A stretch of DNA of 26,132 bases. It comes from a virus. Positions 15,308 through 24,237 of the stretch are shown piece after piece (position 1 is the stretch's first letter; the number at the start of each line of letters is the position of its first letter). The position numbers and the translations under genes are program-made. The stretch covers positions 1-26,132 of the IMG/VR virus record IMGVR_UViG_3300010391_000090; one strand, 5' to 3'. The notes under the pieces were generated by a model. That model worked only from the letters and a program-made list of their open reading frames with translations. It did no database searches and was not told the origin of the DNA.

Positions 15308-15579
15308 GGACCGCTTGGACATTAAGTAGTGGCACTAATCTGCCTTTTGTAAGAGATTTACCAAAAGATTCTTTAGATTTTCCTTGGACTATTAGTTATG
15401 TAGTCCGAAAACAAATGCAGCTAGACTCATATCAAGAAGTTCCTAAAGATAAAAGACCCCCTGATAATCTTATTTGGTGGGGCACTACAGAAGATGTTGA
15501 AGGATGGTTTGATATGGTCTTTAGTAGTAAAGGCAAAGAAGAAGCCATAATGGATATAGACCCTAGAGATATAGGATAA
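14567..15579 (+). CDS. Tail assembly chaperone GT fusion (made by -1 ribosomal frameshift)
   Basis: 337 aa predicted: residues 1-240 in frame 0, then a -1 slip on A AAA AAA (15280-15286) and 97 codons from the ATT at 15286 to a double stop TAA TAA (15577-15582). The second TAA overlaps the tape measure ATG at 15582. The extension begins IARSNGIRTAWTLSSG and includes PFVRDLPKDSLDFPWTISY, LIWWGTTEDVEGWFDMVF and ends DPRDIG; its Trp/aromatic-rich coding content looks like real protein. It fills the whole 274-base stretch that otherwise has no gene. In lambda-like phages the GT form is a minor product that binds the tape measure through the T part. Frame, slippery site and open frame are seen; actual frameshifting is inferred from this very conserved arrangement. 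Confidence 0.8.
15280..15286 (+). promoter_or_regulatory. Slippery A7 site for -1 frameshift
   Basis: Seven A residues read as CTA AAA AAA TTG in frame 0, an A_AAA_AAA heptamer that allows both tRNA(Lys) to re-pair after slipping back one base. GGAATGGG about 10 bases upstream could act as a weak Shine-Dalgarno-like stimulator. No convincing downstream pseudoknot was found by eye. Transcriptional slippage on the A run is an alternative route to the same fusion. Confidence 0.75.
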
Positions 15580-15581
15580 TA

Positions 15582-18500
15582 ATGCCTGAATTAAATGAAC
15601 GATTAAAAAATATACGACTTGAGTTAGCCCTATTGGTTAATAGTCTAGATAGGACTGATCCCGCATTTAAGAAACTCATTATATCCTTAGAACAATTTGG
15701 AAATATTCCTAGATTTGCTTCCATTAAAGAGGATATTCTTCTAATTGATAAACTTACTCAAGGACTTCATAAGGCAGGTGTAGAAACTGAGGGAATACAT
15801 CAACTTTCTACTCGTTTAAGAGAACTTGTTGGAGCTTTGAGATTATTAGGTGGTCAAAAGCCACAAGCAATTTTTGGTGAATTAAAAGCAAAAGGTATCT
15901 CTCAGTTTCAGAGAGCAGATATTGTCGCTGGAGTTAGACAAGGACAAGGTGCCCAATTAGAAGAAAAAGTAAATGCAAACCTTAAACTACAAATAGCTAA
16001 AGAACAGCAATTATTTGCTTTTAGAATAGCTGCGGATAATAAACGTGGCATAGCAATGAATCAACTCTTTGATATGCTAAAGAGAGAGCTTGCGGTTAAT
16101 GAAAGACTTGCAGGTGTTGATGCTAGAAGAAATCAATTATTTACAGAAAGAAGACAACTTCTTAGTGATCTAAGAGGAGGGGAAGAAGATGATCGTGGTC
16201 TTCCATTGCCGCTAGTTAAGGGTCAGGGTCGTAATATAGGTGCTAGAATAGCAAGTGGAGAAGATATCGGTATTCCAGGCGGAGACAGAGGGCTTGCTAA
16301 TTTTAATCAACAACTAAAAGAACTAGAACTAACAAATGCTAAACTTACTGGTCAGTTTGATGATGTTGCTACAGGCGTTCGTAGATTTACATTTGAACAA
16401 AAACTATCTAATGGGGTAGTTCGTACTGGTGAAATAGCTGTAGATAGATTAGGAAATGTATTAACTCGTACAAGTGGAAGCTTCAGAGGATTTACTGACT
16501 CACTGATTAGAAACATAGGAAAATTTACTCAATGGTCACTTGCTATTGGATTAGTTTTCCTTCCTCTAAGAGCCTTACAGGGTTTGATGGAGAAATCTAA
16601 AGCTACACAGGAAGCATTAGCTAAAGCTGCCGTTTCTGTTGGATCAGCAACCGCCAATCTTAATGACATACTACAAGCATCTGCTACTATAGCACAACAA
16701 ACAGGATCAAGCCTACAAGGAGTTATAGAAGGATACGGACAAGCCTATGCTGCTACTGGTGGTCTTGGATCACAGGCAGCAAGGGCGGCAGTAGCTCAAA
16801 ACTTATTATTAGAATCTATGGTTCTTTCTAAATTAGCTGGTATTGAACAGGGACAAGCTCTTGATACATTAGTTGGTATCTTAAGACAAACAGGTAAAGA
16901 ACTAACAGACGGAAGAAGTGTAATAGATAGTTTCGTTGCTGTTTCAAGACAGGCTAACGTATCTATCAACTCACTTGCTTCCGCTTTTGCTATTGTAGGT
17001 ACTGCTGCTGAAGATGCGGGTATTGACTTCGATCATCTAAATGGTTTAGCTGCCGCACTTGCCGAATCAACTAAACTATCTGCTGATGAAACAGGTAATG
17101 CTATTCGAGGTTTTATTTCTGGTTTTCAATCAGCTAAAGCTGAGGATGTCTTAGCTAAATATGGTATTGCTGTTCGTACAGCCAATGGAGAAGTTAGAGA
17201 CTTCATTGATGTATTTAGAGAATTGGCTCGTCTAAAGCAGGGCGGTGCAAATGGAGAAGAACTTCTTAATCCAGATGCTATTCGTGAAATTACAAATGCT
17301 GTGGGTGGTGGTTTCCGAAGAGGCGCTCAATTTGCTACACTATTGGAAAACTTTAGTAGATATGACCAACTTGCTGCTGTTTCTGAAAATGCTACAGGCG
17401 AAGCTGCTGCTGCTCTTGAAACTAGACTTGATACTTTAGAGACAGCAACAACTAGATTAGGAAACTCATTAACAAATCTGGCTGCATCTATGGGACAAGA
17501 GGGCGGTATTCTTGGAACATTCACGGGTCTTGCAAATCTATTCTCTAAGATTATTGATCTTCTAGCTGGTATTACAAGAACAGCGGGTCCTGCCCTTACT
17601 GCTTTATTAGCATTCCAAGCTGTAAGTCTTATATCTTCAAGAACAGATATTGGACAAAAGATTGCTGGTCTTACTGTAAGTAGTAAGTTAGGAGGTTTAT
17701 TAGGTGGAGCAGGCCGATTACAACAAGTACGAGCAGTAGGTGGAATTGGCGGTCAATTAAACTTTGCTCAATTTTTAGCTGCTGCAAACCAAGGAGGAGG
17801 CGCTCAATTAGGAAGAATTCCTGGTCTTGAAAGATTGACAAGAGGTTTAGGACGGGCAGGACTTCTAGGATTAGGAACAACTGCCATTACAGCAGGTTCA
17901 GCGTTAGCTAGAGGAAAACCAGATGAAGCCGCAGGAGCTTTAGTAGGTGCTCTTATTGGAGGTTTAATTGGAAGTGCTACAATTATTGGTACTCCTATAG
18001 GCGCTGCCATTGGTTCTATTGCAGGACAACAGTTTATTGCTACGGTAGGTGGTCCTGCTGGCACAGGTCTTCAGGCTTATTTTGCTGATCTTGGAAGAGA
18101 AAGAGCAGATACAAAGAAGCCTCCTGAAGATGAAACAGCTACAGAAAGAGCAGAAAGAATTGCTAAGGCATTTGATGATGCGGCTACATTTGCAGATAAA
18201 TTTGATGCTACCGTTCAGGCCGCTCTTGGATTATTGGACAAAGATGTAGCTGAACTTCCTTTTAAACAGAGAAGAGATATAGCCTTAGTTGGGCAATTAA
18301 CAGGACCAGATGCTACAGAAGAGGCAAAGAAAGCTGCTGAATTGTTTTTGGAATTATTAATTGAAGGTCAAATAGCGGCTGGTGAACCAATAGCTGCTAC
18401 TTATTCAGAAGCTTTTGCAGATAATATGGTTGGTGAAGTAAGACCTATTGGAGAAGCTATAGCTAAAGCCTTTGTAGATGAAATGTTAGTTCGTCTAGGA

Positions 18501-20087
18501 AGAGGAACTGCAACTGTAGCAGAATTTGAGACAGCTAAAGAACAAGCCCCAGGCTTCGATGAGAAGTTAAGAACGGTCGCAGCCGCTTTGAGATTGGCTG
18601 GAGATCAAAGAGACATTGCAACATTTGGTAAAGCTTTTATTGAGTTTGATAAAGCATCTAGTGAGTTTTTACTTAAATTAGCTAATGAAGCAAATCAATT
18701 AACAGACGCAGCACGTTCTGACCCTTCACAGCTTGACGAAAGAAATGAAAAATATCGGGAATTAATAGACGCTGCTTCTGCTATTCAACTGTCTCAACAA
18801 GCATCTGATGTAGATTTATTAGGAATTCTTAATCTTGGAGAAGTCAGTGCTTCTGAAGCAGATAAGATTCTTAAGCGTGGGCAAGAATTATATGAGGAAT
18901 ATCTTAATGAGTTTGTTCAGGACCCCGCAGTTATAGCTGAAATACAAGCTAGACTAGCAGAACAATTAGTTGCAGTAGTATCAGGGGGCGAAGCTAAATA
19001 TATTGGTAGAACTAGAACTCCTTCTCAATTTATAAATCAAGCCGCAGCGGAATCTGGTTTTGGACAACCAGTTTCTCGTAAGTTACTTGATGAGAGAGGC
19101 AAGTTAAGTCTCGCAGATATGCCTGCTTTGTTAGGTAGAATGGAAGCAATCCGAAAGAGTCTAGAGTTACAATTTCCTCTATATTATGCCACATTAGATC
19201 AGAATGAAGAGAATAATCTAATTTTATCAGATGGTTTTACACAAATTATTGGAAATGGCGATATTCTAAATCTTGCTATGGAAGATTTGATTGAAGTGAA
19301 TGAGAAGCAGTTAGAAGGTATAATCAATATACCAGATGGTGTAACTGCTGCAATTCCATTTACAGGAGCACTTACATTTGGTGGTAGAGGGGGCGGTACT
19401 ACGGGAGTAGGAGATAATGCTCCATTTGGTCCTTCTGAACCTATGCAATCAGGCCTTCCAGTTCCAGGTGGAGGAGTTACATTTGGTGGAGCGCCCCCAT
19501 CTATGGTTGAAGATATGCGAAATTTCTTAGCAAAAGGTTTTGCAATTGAAGAAACAGGTGAGCTTATAGCTGCAATGAATAGACTAACGGGTGCTATACA
19601 AGGAGATATTGATGAGGCTAGAGGAGTAAGAAGAACAGGTGAATACCCAAGAGGAGAACCAATTAGACGAGCAATTGGAGCAGGTGCAGATACCGGAGGT
19701 AGAGGAGATATCGCATACGAAAGTTATGGAGAACAGAGACTAAGGGCTGAACGTGATAGATTACTTCAACTTCAAAGTCAATTAACACCACCAGCAAGTG
19801 ATGATTTAGGAAGTAGAATTGAAAAAGCTCTTAGTCCTGAAGCCTGGGGTGATTGGTTTTCACGAATTGGTAGCGCCATAGGAAGTTTTGATCCACAAAG
19901 TCTATTGCAGACTCTAGGTTCTATATTTCCAGAATCAATTCCTGTTAGTGTAAAATTTAATCTAACTACGCAAAACTTGGTTACTCTTGATGGTCGAGCA
20001 ATTAGTCAAGCACTCCAGAGTAGAGAGTATAGTGAATTTGCTAACGCTACAAGACGTTCTGGTGCTGTAGGATATGAGGTAGCATAA
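15582..20087 (+). CDS. Tape measure protein
   Basis: 1501 aa, the longest gene here, directly after the frameshifted chaperones. It sets tail length and is ejected with the DNA. The N-terminal third is helical with charged residues. Residues about 340-560 match the TP901-type minor tail domain (QASATIAQQTGSSLQGVIEGYGQAYAATGG by position, then VSRQANVSINSLASAFAIVGTAAEDAGI and KYGIAVRT). A hydrophobic helix lies at 315-332, others near 668-685, and a strongly Gly/Ala/Ile-rich segment at 757-830 (ALVGALIGGLIGS) could insert into membrane during ejection. Later residues are helical, with Gly-rich linkers near 1265-1310. No lysozyme or peptidase domain is evident. With the usual ratio near 0.15 nm per residue, a tail of roughly 220 nm is expected. 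Confidence 0.93.
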   Translation: MPELNERLKNIRLELALLVNSLDRTDPAFKKLIISLEQFGNIPRFASIKEDILLIDKLTQGLHKAGVETEGIHQLSTRLRELVGALRLLGGQKPQAIFGELKAKGISQFQRADIVAGVRQGQGAQLEEKVNANLKLQIAKEQQLFAFRIAADNKRGIAMNQLFDMLKRELAVNERLAGVDARRNQLFTERRQLLSDLRGGEEDDRGLPLPLVKGQGRNIGARIASGEDIGIPGGDRGLANFNQQLKELELTNAKLTGQFDDVATGVRRFTFEQKLSNGVVRTGEIAVDRLGNVLTRTSGSFRGFTDSLIRNIGKFTQWSLAIGLVFLPLRALQGLMEKSKATQEALAKAAVSVGSATANLNDILQASATIAQQTGSSLQGVIEGYGQAYAATGGLGSQAARAAVAQNLLLESMVLSKLAGIEQGQALDTLVGILRQTGKELTDGRSVIDSFVAVSRQANVSINSLASAFAIVGTAAEDAGIDFDHLNGLAAALAESTKLSADETGNAIRGFISGFQSAKAEDVLAKYGIAVRTANGEVRDFIDVFRELARLKQGGANGEELLNPDAIREITNAVGGGFRRGAQFATLLENFSRYDQLAAVSENATGEAAAALETRLDTLETATTRLGNSLTNLAASMGQEGGILGTFTGLANLFSKIIDLLAGITRTAGPALTALLAFQAVSLISSRTDIGQKIAGLTVSSKLGGLLGGAGRLQQVRAVGGIGGQLNFAQFLAAANQGGGAQLGRIPGLERLTRGLGRAGLLGLGTTAITAGSALARGKPDEAAGALVGALIGGLIGSATIIGTPIGAAIGSIAGQQFIATVGGPAGTGLQAYFADLGRERADTKKPPEDETATERAERIAKAFDDAATFADKFDATVQAALGLLDKDVAELPFKQRRDIALVGQLTGPDATEEAKKAAELFLELLIEGQIAAGEPIAATYSEAFADNMVGEVRPIGEAIAKAFVDEMLVRLGRGTATVAEFETAKEQAPGFDEKLRTVAAALRLAGDQRDIATFGKAFIEFDKASSEFLLKLANEANQLTDAARSDPSQLDERNEKYRELIDAASAIQLSQQASDVDLLGILNLGEVSASEADKILKRGQELYEEYLNEFVQDPAVIAEIQARLAEQLVAVVSGGEAKYIGRTRTPSQFINQAAAESGFGQPVSRKLLDERGKLSLADMPALLGRMEAIRKSLELQFPLYYATLDQNEENNLILSDGFTQIIGNGDILNLAMEDLIEVNEKQLEGIINIPDGVTAAIPFTGALTFGGRGGGTTGVGDNAPFGPSEPMQSGLPVPGGGVTFGGAPPSMVEDMRNFLAKGFAIEETGELIAAMNRLTGAIQGDIDEARGVRRTGEYPRGEPIRRAIGAGADTGGRGDIAYESYGEQRLRAERDRLLQLQSQLTPPASDDLGSRIEKALSPEAWGDWFSRIGSAIGSFDPQSLLQTLGSIFPESIPVSVKFNLTTQNLVTLDGRAISQALQSREYSEFANATRRSGAVGYEVA

Positions 20088-20452
20088 TGGCATCTATTTG
20101 GTCATTAGACGATTTTGATATCTATGTGGATCAGTTCCAAGAAGCGGCTCCTGGTACTTCAGCCGAACTTAATCCTGTAGACTCTTCTTCATCTATTTTT
20201 CATATTTTATTTGAACCAACTGCTACATATCAATTAAGTGGAACAGTTATTGGTAAAACAAATATGAATGGTATTAAAGCTACAAGAAATTCTGTAGTAT
20301 CTTTAATTTCCGACTTTGAACCCGGTGGAGTTAGCGTGTTCGTACAAGATATAAATATAACAAGAGCACTTGCATTTGGACAAACAGTAGATCAACTTCA
20401 AGCTATAGATGCGCCTGTATTTAGAATAAACTTAACTGTAAGGCCTCAGTAA
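20087..20452 (+). CDS. Small tail-tip protein, hypothetical
   Basis: 121 aa, predicted all-beta, with TAATG overlaps on both sides and GAGGT at 20076-20080. It sits between the tape measure and the first hub protein, where distal tail or tail-tip adaptor proteins are coded. The sequence has SIFHILFEPTATYQLSGTVIGK and a final strand VFRINLTVRPQ, in line with a small beta barrel or sandwich. I do not recognise a defined family; candidates are a minor tail protein linking tube and hub, or a reduced distal tail (Dit-like) protein. The gene is well supported by its coupling and coding character, the function only by position. Confidence 0.6.
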   Translation: MASIWSLDDFDIYVDQFQEAAPGTSAELNPVDSSSSIFHILFEPTATYQLSGTVIGKTNMNGIKATRNSVVSLISDFEPGGVSVFVQDINITRALAFGQTVDQLQAIDAPVFRINLTVRPQ

Positions 20453-21426
20453 TGACTATAAGAACCTTAGCTCATACAATCCCTAGTATAACAGGGCTTA
20501 TTAGTTGTTCATTAACTGAAGGATATAATAGCTCATTAACTCAAGCTGTTATTGAATGTAGAAGTACTACATTGGACCTTGGTGATGCTATAACATTTAA
20601 TTTGGGTTATTCAACTGGGACAGTAAAAGTATTCACAGGCTTTGTAAGACAAATTAGTAAGGATTTAGTTGGTGGAACAACTCAAGTAGTTTGTGAGGAT
20701 GAGTTATCTAAGGCAGTAGATTTCTTTATTGCCGCAGACGATCCTTTGGACCCATTCACACGCTCAGAGATTAGTACTGAGGATTTGATTGGGGATATAC
20801 TAGCATTGGCAGATATAACTAACTACGCTCCTAATCCTCCATTGAGTGTGACTTGGGGAACAAGTGGGACAGAGATAGAGTTAAATCTTGTTATGGTTTG
20901 GAGCGCAGTAAAACAATTTGCTGATGCCTTAGCTTGGACTGTTTATGCTGATAGGGACGGAACAGTTATATTAGAAGATAGAAAACCCTATGATATGGGT
21001 GGGGATGTATCTTCTTTTACTTGGACATTAGGAACTAATAATATTCTTACAGTGAATAGATCGGAGTCAGCAGAAAATCTTAGAAATAAGGTGGTGGTTT
21101 ATGGCACCGAAGGAATCTCAGCATCAGCCGAAGCATCAAGCCCATTCTTACCACCAGGCTTTTTTAAGACTGCCGTTCTTGCGTCCCCTATATTTACTGA
21201 TAGCGGGTTGGCTCAGACTGTTGCAGACTTCAACTTAGCCCTATTCAATAGATTAACAGAGTCAGCTTCAATAACAATTGAGGGTGATCCAAATGTAAAA
21301 CCAAGGCTATTCGCAACAATTACAGAGCCTTTTACTGGTATGAGTGGAATGTGGTTTATATTTCAAGTAGAACATAATTTCAATAATACAAGTGGATACC
21401 AACAAAATATTGTTTTGACGAGGTAA
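20452..21426 (+). CDS. Tail hub/baseplate protein (gp27/Tal N-terminal-like), first paralogue
   Basis: 324 aa. The opening (ISCSLTEGYNSSLTQAVIECRS, then LDLGDAITFNLGY and VFTGFVRQISKDL) is the beta-barrel pattern of hub proteins of the T4 gp27 / Mu gp44 / GPD type, where a 'G-D-x-I-x-F' strand pair is followed by 'F-x-G-F-V-x-x-I'. Later parts, WSAVKQFADALAWTVYADRDGTVILEDRKPY and SESAENLRNKVVVYG, correspond to the middle domain ('x-x-L-x-D-L-A-x-x-x-G' then 'N-x-V-x-V-x-G') and the end IEGDPNVKPRLFATITEPFTGMSGMWFIFQVEH to the closing barrel. The trimeric hub closes the tube and carries tip proteins. TAATG coupled to the gene before. The next gene starts with the same architecture. Confidence 0.75.
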   Translation: MTIRTLAHTIPSITGLISCSLTEGYNSSLTQAVIECRSTTLDLGDAITFNLGYSTGTVKVFTGFVRQISKDLVGGTTQVVCEDELSKAVDFFIAADDPLDPFTRSEISTEDLIGDILALADITNYAPNPPLSVTWGTSGTEIELNLVMVWSAVKQFADALAWTVYADRDGTVILEDRKPYDMGGDVSSFTWTLGTNNILTVNRSESAENLRNKVVVYGTEGISASAEASSPFLPPGFFKTAVLASPIFTDSGLAQTVADFNLALFNRLTESASITIEGDPNVKPRLFATITEPFTGMSGMWFIFQVEHNFNNTSGYQQNIVLTR

Positions 21427-21429
21427 GGA

Positions 21430-24237
21430 ATGAGTGTTTTTGCTCCAGACTATGTAACAGTAATAATAGATGGTGTGGATAGAACTGATTTTGTCATAAA
21501 CTATCATAGATATGATAGTATATGCGAACTTGGTCAAGAATTCACTTTATCTATGTCTCCTGATATGCCAGATACGCTGTCTCCCTATCAGGATGTTATT
21601 ATTACTGAAACGTATAATGGAGATAGTGGTAATGTATTACGAGGATACATTATCTCTTTCAATAAGGATTTTACGACTTCTAACTGGACTATACAAGGTC
21701 ACGATAAGTCAATTCTTTTATTTGATTATTTTGTAGGCGAACAGGTATTCTCTAATGGCGAGAATGTTGATTTTTGGATACAGTACTTTGCTGATTTAGT
21801 TGGCCTTGATCTAGAATTCCAAGCTACAGCGAGCAGTCAATCCATCGTTCCAGATGAGACCCCATTAGGAATGCAACACGCAGGCGATGCTATTTTATCT
21901 CTTGAGAGAATAGCGGGCTACTTTACCAAGTATGATTCTATTATAGATAAATTAGTTACATATAGATTAGGTTCTTCAGAACCAGTATTGACTATTAGTA
22001 GTGCTTTAGAAGCTACTAGAGAAATAGGAACAGAGAAGACTAGAAATGTGGTAAAGGTTTATGGTGGATATAGATTTAACCCTGATGATTTGGGCACAAC
22101 ACAGATTTTTGCTAAGGCCAGAAGTAATATACCTGAATTATTAGTTGATAAAACAGTAGTTATTGCTAATCCTAATCTTAATAGACAGACATATGCTTTT
22201 ATTGTGGCCCATAGGTTATTGAATGTAGTCAATAGTTTAGATGATGTTCAATTTTATACTCTACCTGGATTTTATCCTGATTTACAAGTAGGACAGGTAG
22301 TTTATATAAATCTTCCAAATAATTATTATATTCAATACGAGGGAGATAGATATATCACTTCTATTGAAGCCCAATTGGACCCAAGTGGGGCTACAACAAT
22401 AATAGGGATTGGAGATAAATGTCCTAGAATATCAATTCAGTTACCAGTTCCACCTGTATATGCTACAACAGAACAAGATGGTGTAGCAGTATCCTTTGAT
22501 GGGGGCGATAATTTCAAACCATCAAATATTGGACTTACAGGTAACTCTGGATATATGGATGGACGATCAATAGCCGTAAATAGTTTTGGACAACAAATGG
22601 TTGTTACAGCTAGTGGATTATTTAGAAGAGCGAGTTCATTAGCTGCTTGGATTAATATTAGTGCTAATTTAGGTAATCCCGTAAATGATGCGGGTGATGA
22701 TCCCCCATTTTCTGTTCCATTTACTGCTAGTGGAATAGAAGTTATAAGAGTAGCAGATGAAACAACTCATCGAAATATTTTTCATTTACTAGCTAATTCT
22801 GGAACTGATCCTGAAAGATGTTGGGTCTATACAACAAGAAATTTTGGTAATACATGGGCATCTAAAGAACTAACAGTAGAGGAGGATTTTACTGCTACTG
22901 GTATAGATATGGAAGCAGATATTTCAAATAGAGCTTATGTATTAGTTAAAGGTTTGGAATCTACTCTTGAATCTTATTATTATATAAGAGCAAATCCACC
23001 AGGAAGCTTTGCTGGATATGTAGTTAGTGGTATAGCAAATGATTCTTTATCTTTTTCTAATACTATTGGAAGTCAAGTTTTAACACATCGCTTATACTCA
23101 TTACCAAATAATAGAGAGATTTGTTATATAGTTTCTAGAACTATATCTGGTTCTCCAGAAAAAATTAGAATCATTGTAACTAAAGATGCAGGAGAAACTT
23201 GGACAAATATTTATCAAGCAAATGTAGGAACATCCATCGCTCCATATACAAATGGAATTTTAATTGATCCTGCTAGTGGAGGAGGGTCTGGGTTTAGTAG
23301 GATAGCATTACTAGGAACTAGAATAGTTGGAGTACCTATTACTGGTGGAACAAGAACAGATATATATGCTACTGTCTCACTTTATACGCATGAAATTGGT
23401 CCTAATACTATTGTTGAAACTTATTCCGAAACAAAAGTACATGCATTATTTACTTATGAGAATCTTTTTGATGCATATTCTTGGGAAAGAGTAGCTTTTG
23501 GAAGTTCACTTATAGGTATAAATAAATATTCTATTACTCGTAGAACCAGTGGTAATAATCTAGGAAAATGGGGAGTCATACTTGATAATGCTTTAACAGA
23601 TCAGGGCCCAGCTCAAATTCCTCCATATGATTCTGCTCTTTATGATGTACTACATGCTGTAATAGTTAGTTATAATTTTACTACTGAAGCATTGGGATTA
23701 TCTGATGATATAATCTTTTCACCCGAATTTGGATTTATATATGGTGGTGGTAGTAAAAATGCTAAGGGAACTTTTTCTAGTACTGTAACAACAGTAAGTT
23801 CTGATAATGAAGCCACTACTTTTATAAATGAAACAGTTTCTCCAAATAGTAGACTTAGTTGGTATAAAGATTCTTCTATTATATTTGGAGGTCTAAATCC
23901 AGCATACGGTAGTGGTGGTGGACTTCCTAGAGCCACACTTTTATCTGCGGCAGTAGATATTTTAACAAAAACGAGTGATTCTACTAGAGAATATTTGGAC
24001 CCAGATGGAAGCATATCTTCTTCAGTTACTTATTTAGGAACTCCTATTACTGTTCCTACTTCTGTATTTTGGTATAAAGGAATTTATTATTGGCCTTTTG
24101 GCACTGGTTCTTTTCCTACTTTTACTATATCTTTAAAGAAATCATCCAAAACATCAAGAATTATCTTAGAAGATTCAGATATCGAAGATGTAGTTTTTAC
24201 TAATACGACTCCATCACAATATGAACCTAGATTATGA
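21430..24237 (+). CDS. Second hub-like domain fused to an Asp-box beta-propeller (tail tip, possible receptor or glycan binder)
   Basis: 935 aa. Residues 1-335 repeat the hub layout of the preceding gene: VTVIIDGVDRTDFVINY, EFTLSMSPD, NVLRGYIISFNKDF, the ILSLERIAGYFTKYDS helix, TRNVVKVYGGY and a closing LQVGQVVYINLPNNYY ... YITSIEAQLDPSG. From about 345 the protein becomes beta-rich, with three Asp-box (BNR) motifs: SFDGGDNF at 355-362, TRNFGNTW at 469-476 and TKDAGETW at 584-591, the last a canonical S/T-x-D-x-G-x-T-W. Such motifs mark sialidase/sortilin-type propellers, which often bind or cleave glycans or proteins. No clear catalytic Arg triad or FRIP-type motif was identified, so binding is more likely than hydrolysis. 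Start has AGGTAAGGA just upstream; the stop overlaps the next gene by four bases. Confidence 0.72.
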   Translation: MSVFAPDYVTVIIDGVDRTDFVINYHRYDSICELGQEFTLSMSPDMPDTLSPYQDVIITETYNGDSGNVLRGYIISFNKDFTTSNWTIQGHDKSILLFDYFVGEQVFSNGENVDFWIQYFADLVGLDLEFQATASSQSIVPDETPLGMQHAGDAILSLERIAGYFTKYDSIIDKLVTYRLGSSEPVLTISSALEATREIGTEKTRNVVKVYGGYRFNPDDLGTTQIFAKARSNIPELLVDKTVVIANPNLNRQTYAFIVAHRLLNVVNSLDDVQFYTLPGFYPDLQVGQVVYINLPNNYYIQYEGDRYITSIEAQLDPSGATTIIGIGDKCPRISIQLPVPPVYATTEQDGVAVSFDGGDNFKPSNIGLTGNSGYMDGRSIAVNSFGQQMVVTASGLFRRASSLAAWINISANLGNPVNDAGDDPPFSVPFTASGIEVIRVADETTHRNIFHLLANSGTDPERCWVYTTRNFGNTWASKELTVEEDFTATGIDMEADISNRAYVLVKGLESTLESYYYIRANPPGSFAGYVVSGIANDSLSFSNTIGSQVLTHRLYSLPNNREICYIVSRTISGSPEKIRIIVTKDAGETWTNIYQANVGTSIAPYTNGILIDPASGGGSGFSRIALLGTRIVGVPITGGTRTDIYATVSLYTHEIGPNTIVETYSETKVHALFTYENLFDAYSWERVAFGSSLIGINKYSITRRTSGNNLGKWGVILDNALTDQGPAQIPPYDSALYDVLHAVIVSYNFTTEALGLSDDIIFSPEFGFIYGGGSKNAKGTFSSTVTTVSSDNEATTFINETVSPNSRLSWYKDSSIIFGGLNPAYGSGGGLPRATLLSAAVDILTKTSDSTREYLDPDGSISSSVTYLGTPITVPTSVFWYKGIYYWPFGTGSFPTFTISLKKSSKTSRIILEDSDIEDVVFTNTTPSQYEPRL

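Noticed and set aside
15340-15579. A separate small gene after the chaperone
   Set aside because: The open frame has no start codon with a ribosome site near its beginning, whereas an A7 slip joins it exactly to the chaperone.
16174-16215. AGGAGG followed by ATG at 16189 in the tape measure gene
   Set aside because: The ATG is out of frame and reaches a stop within a few codons.
23670-24014. 114-codon - strand frame under the propeller gene
   Set aside because: It is a shadow of a Ser/Thr-rich beta region; the opposite frame carries the real protein.
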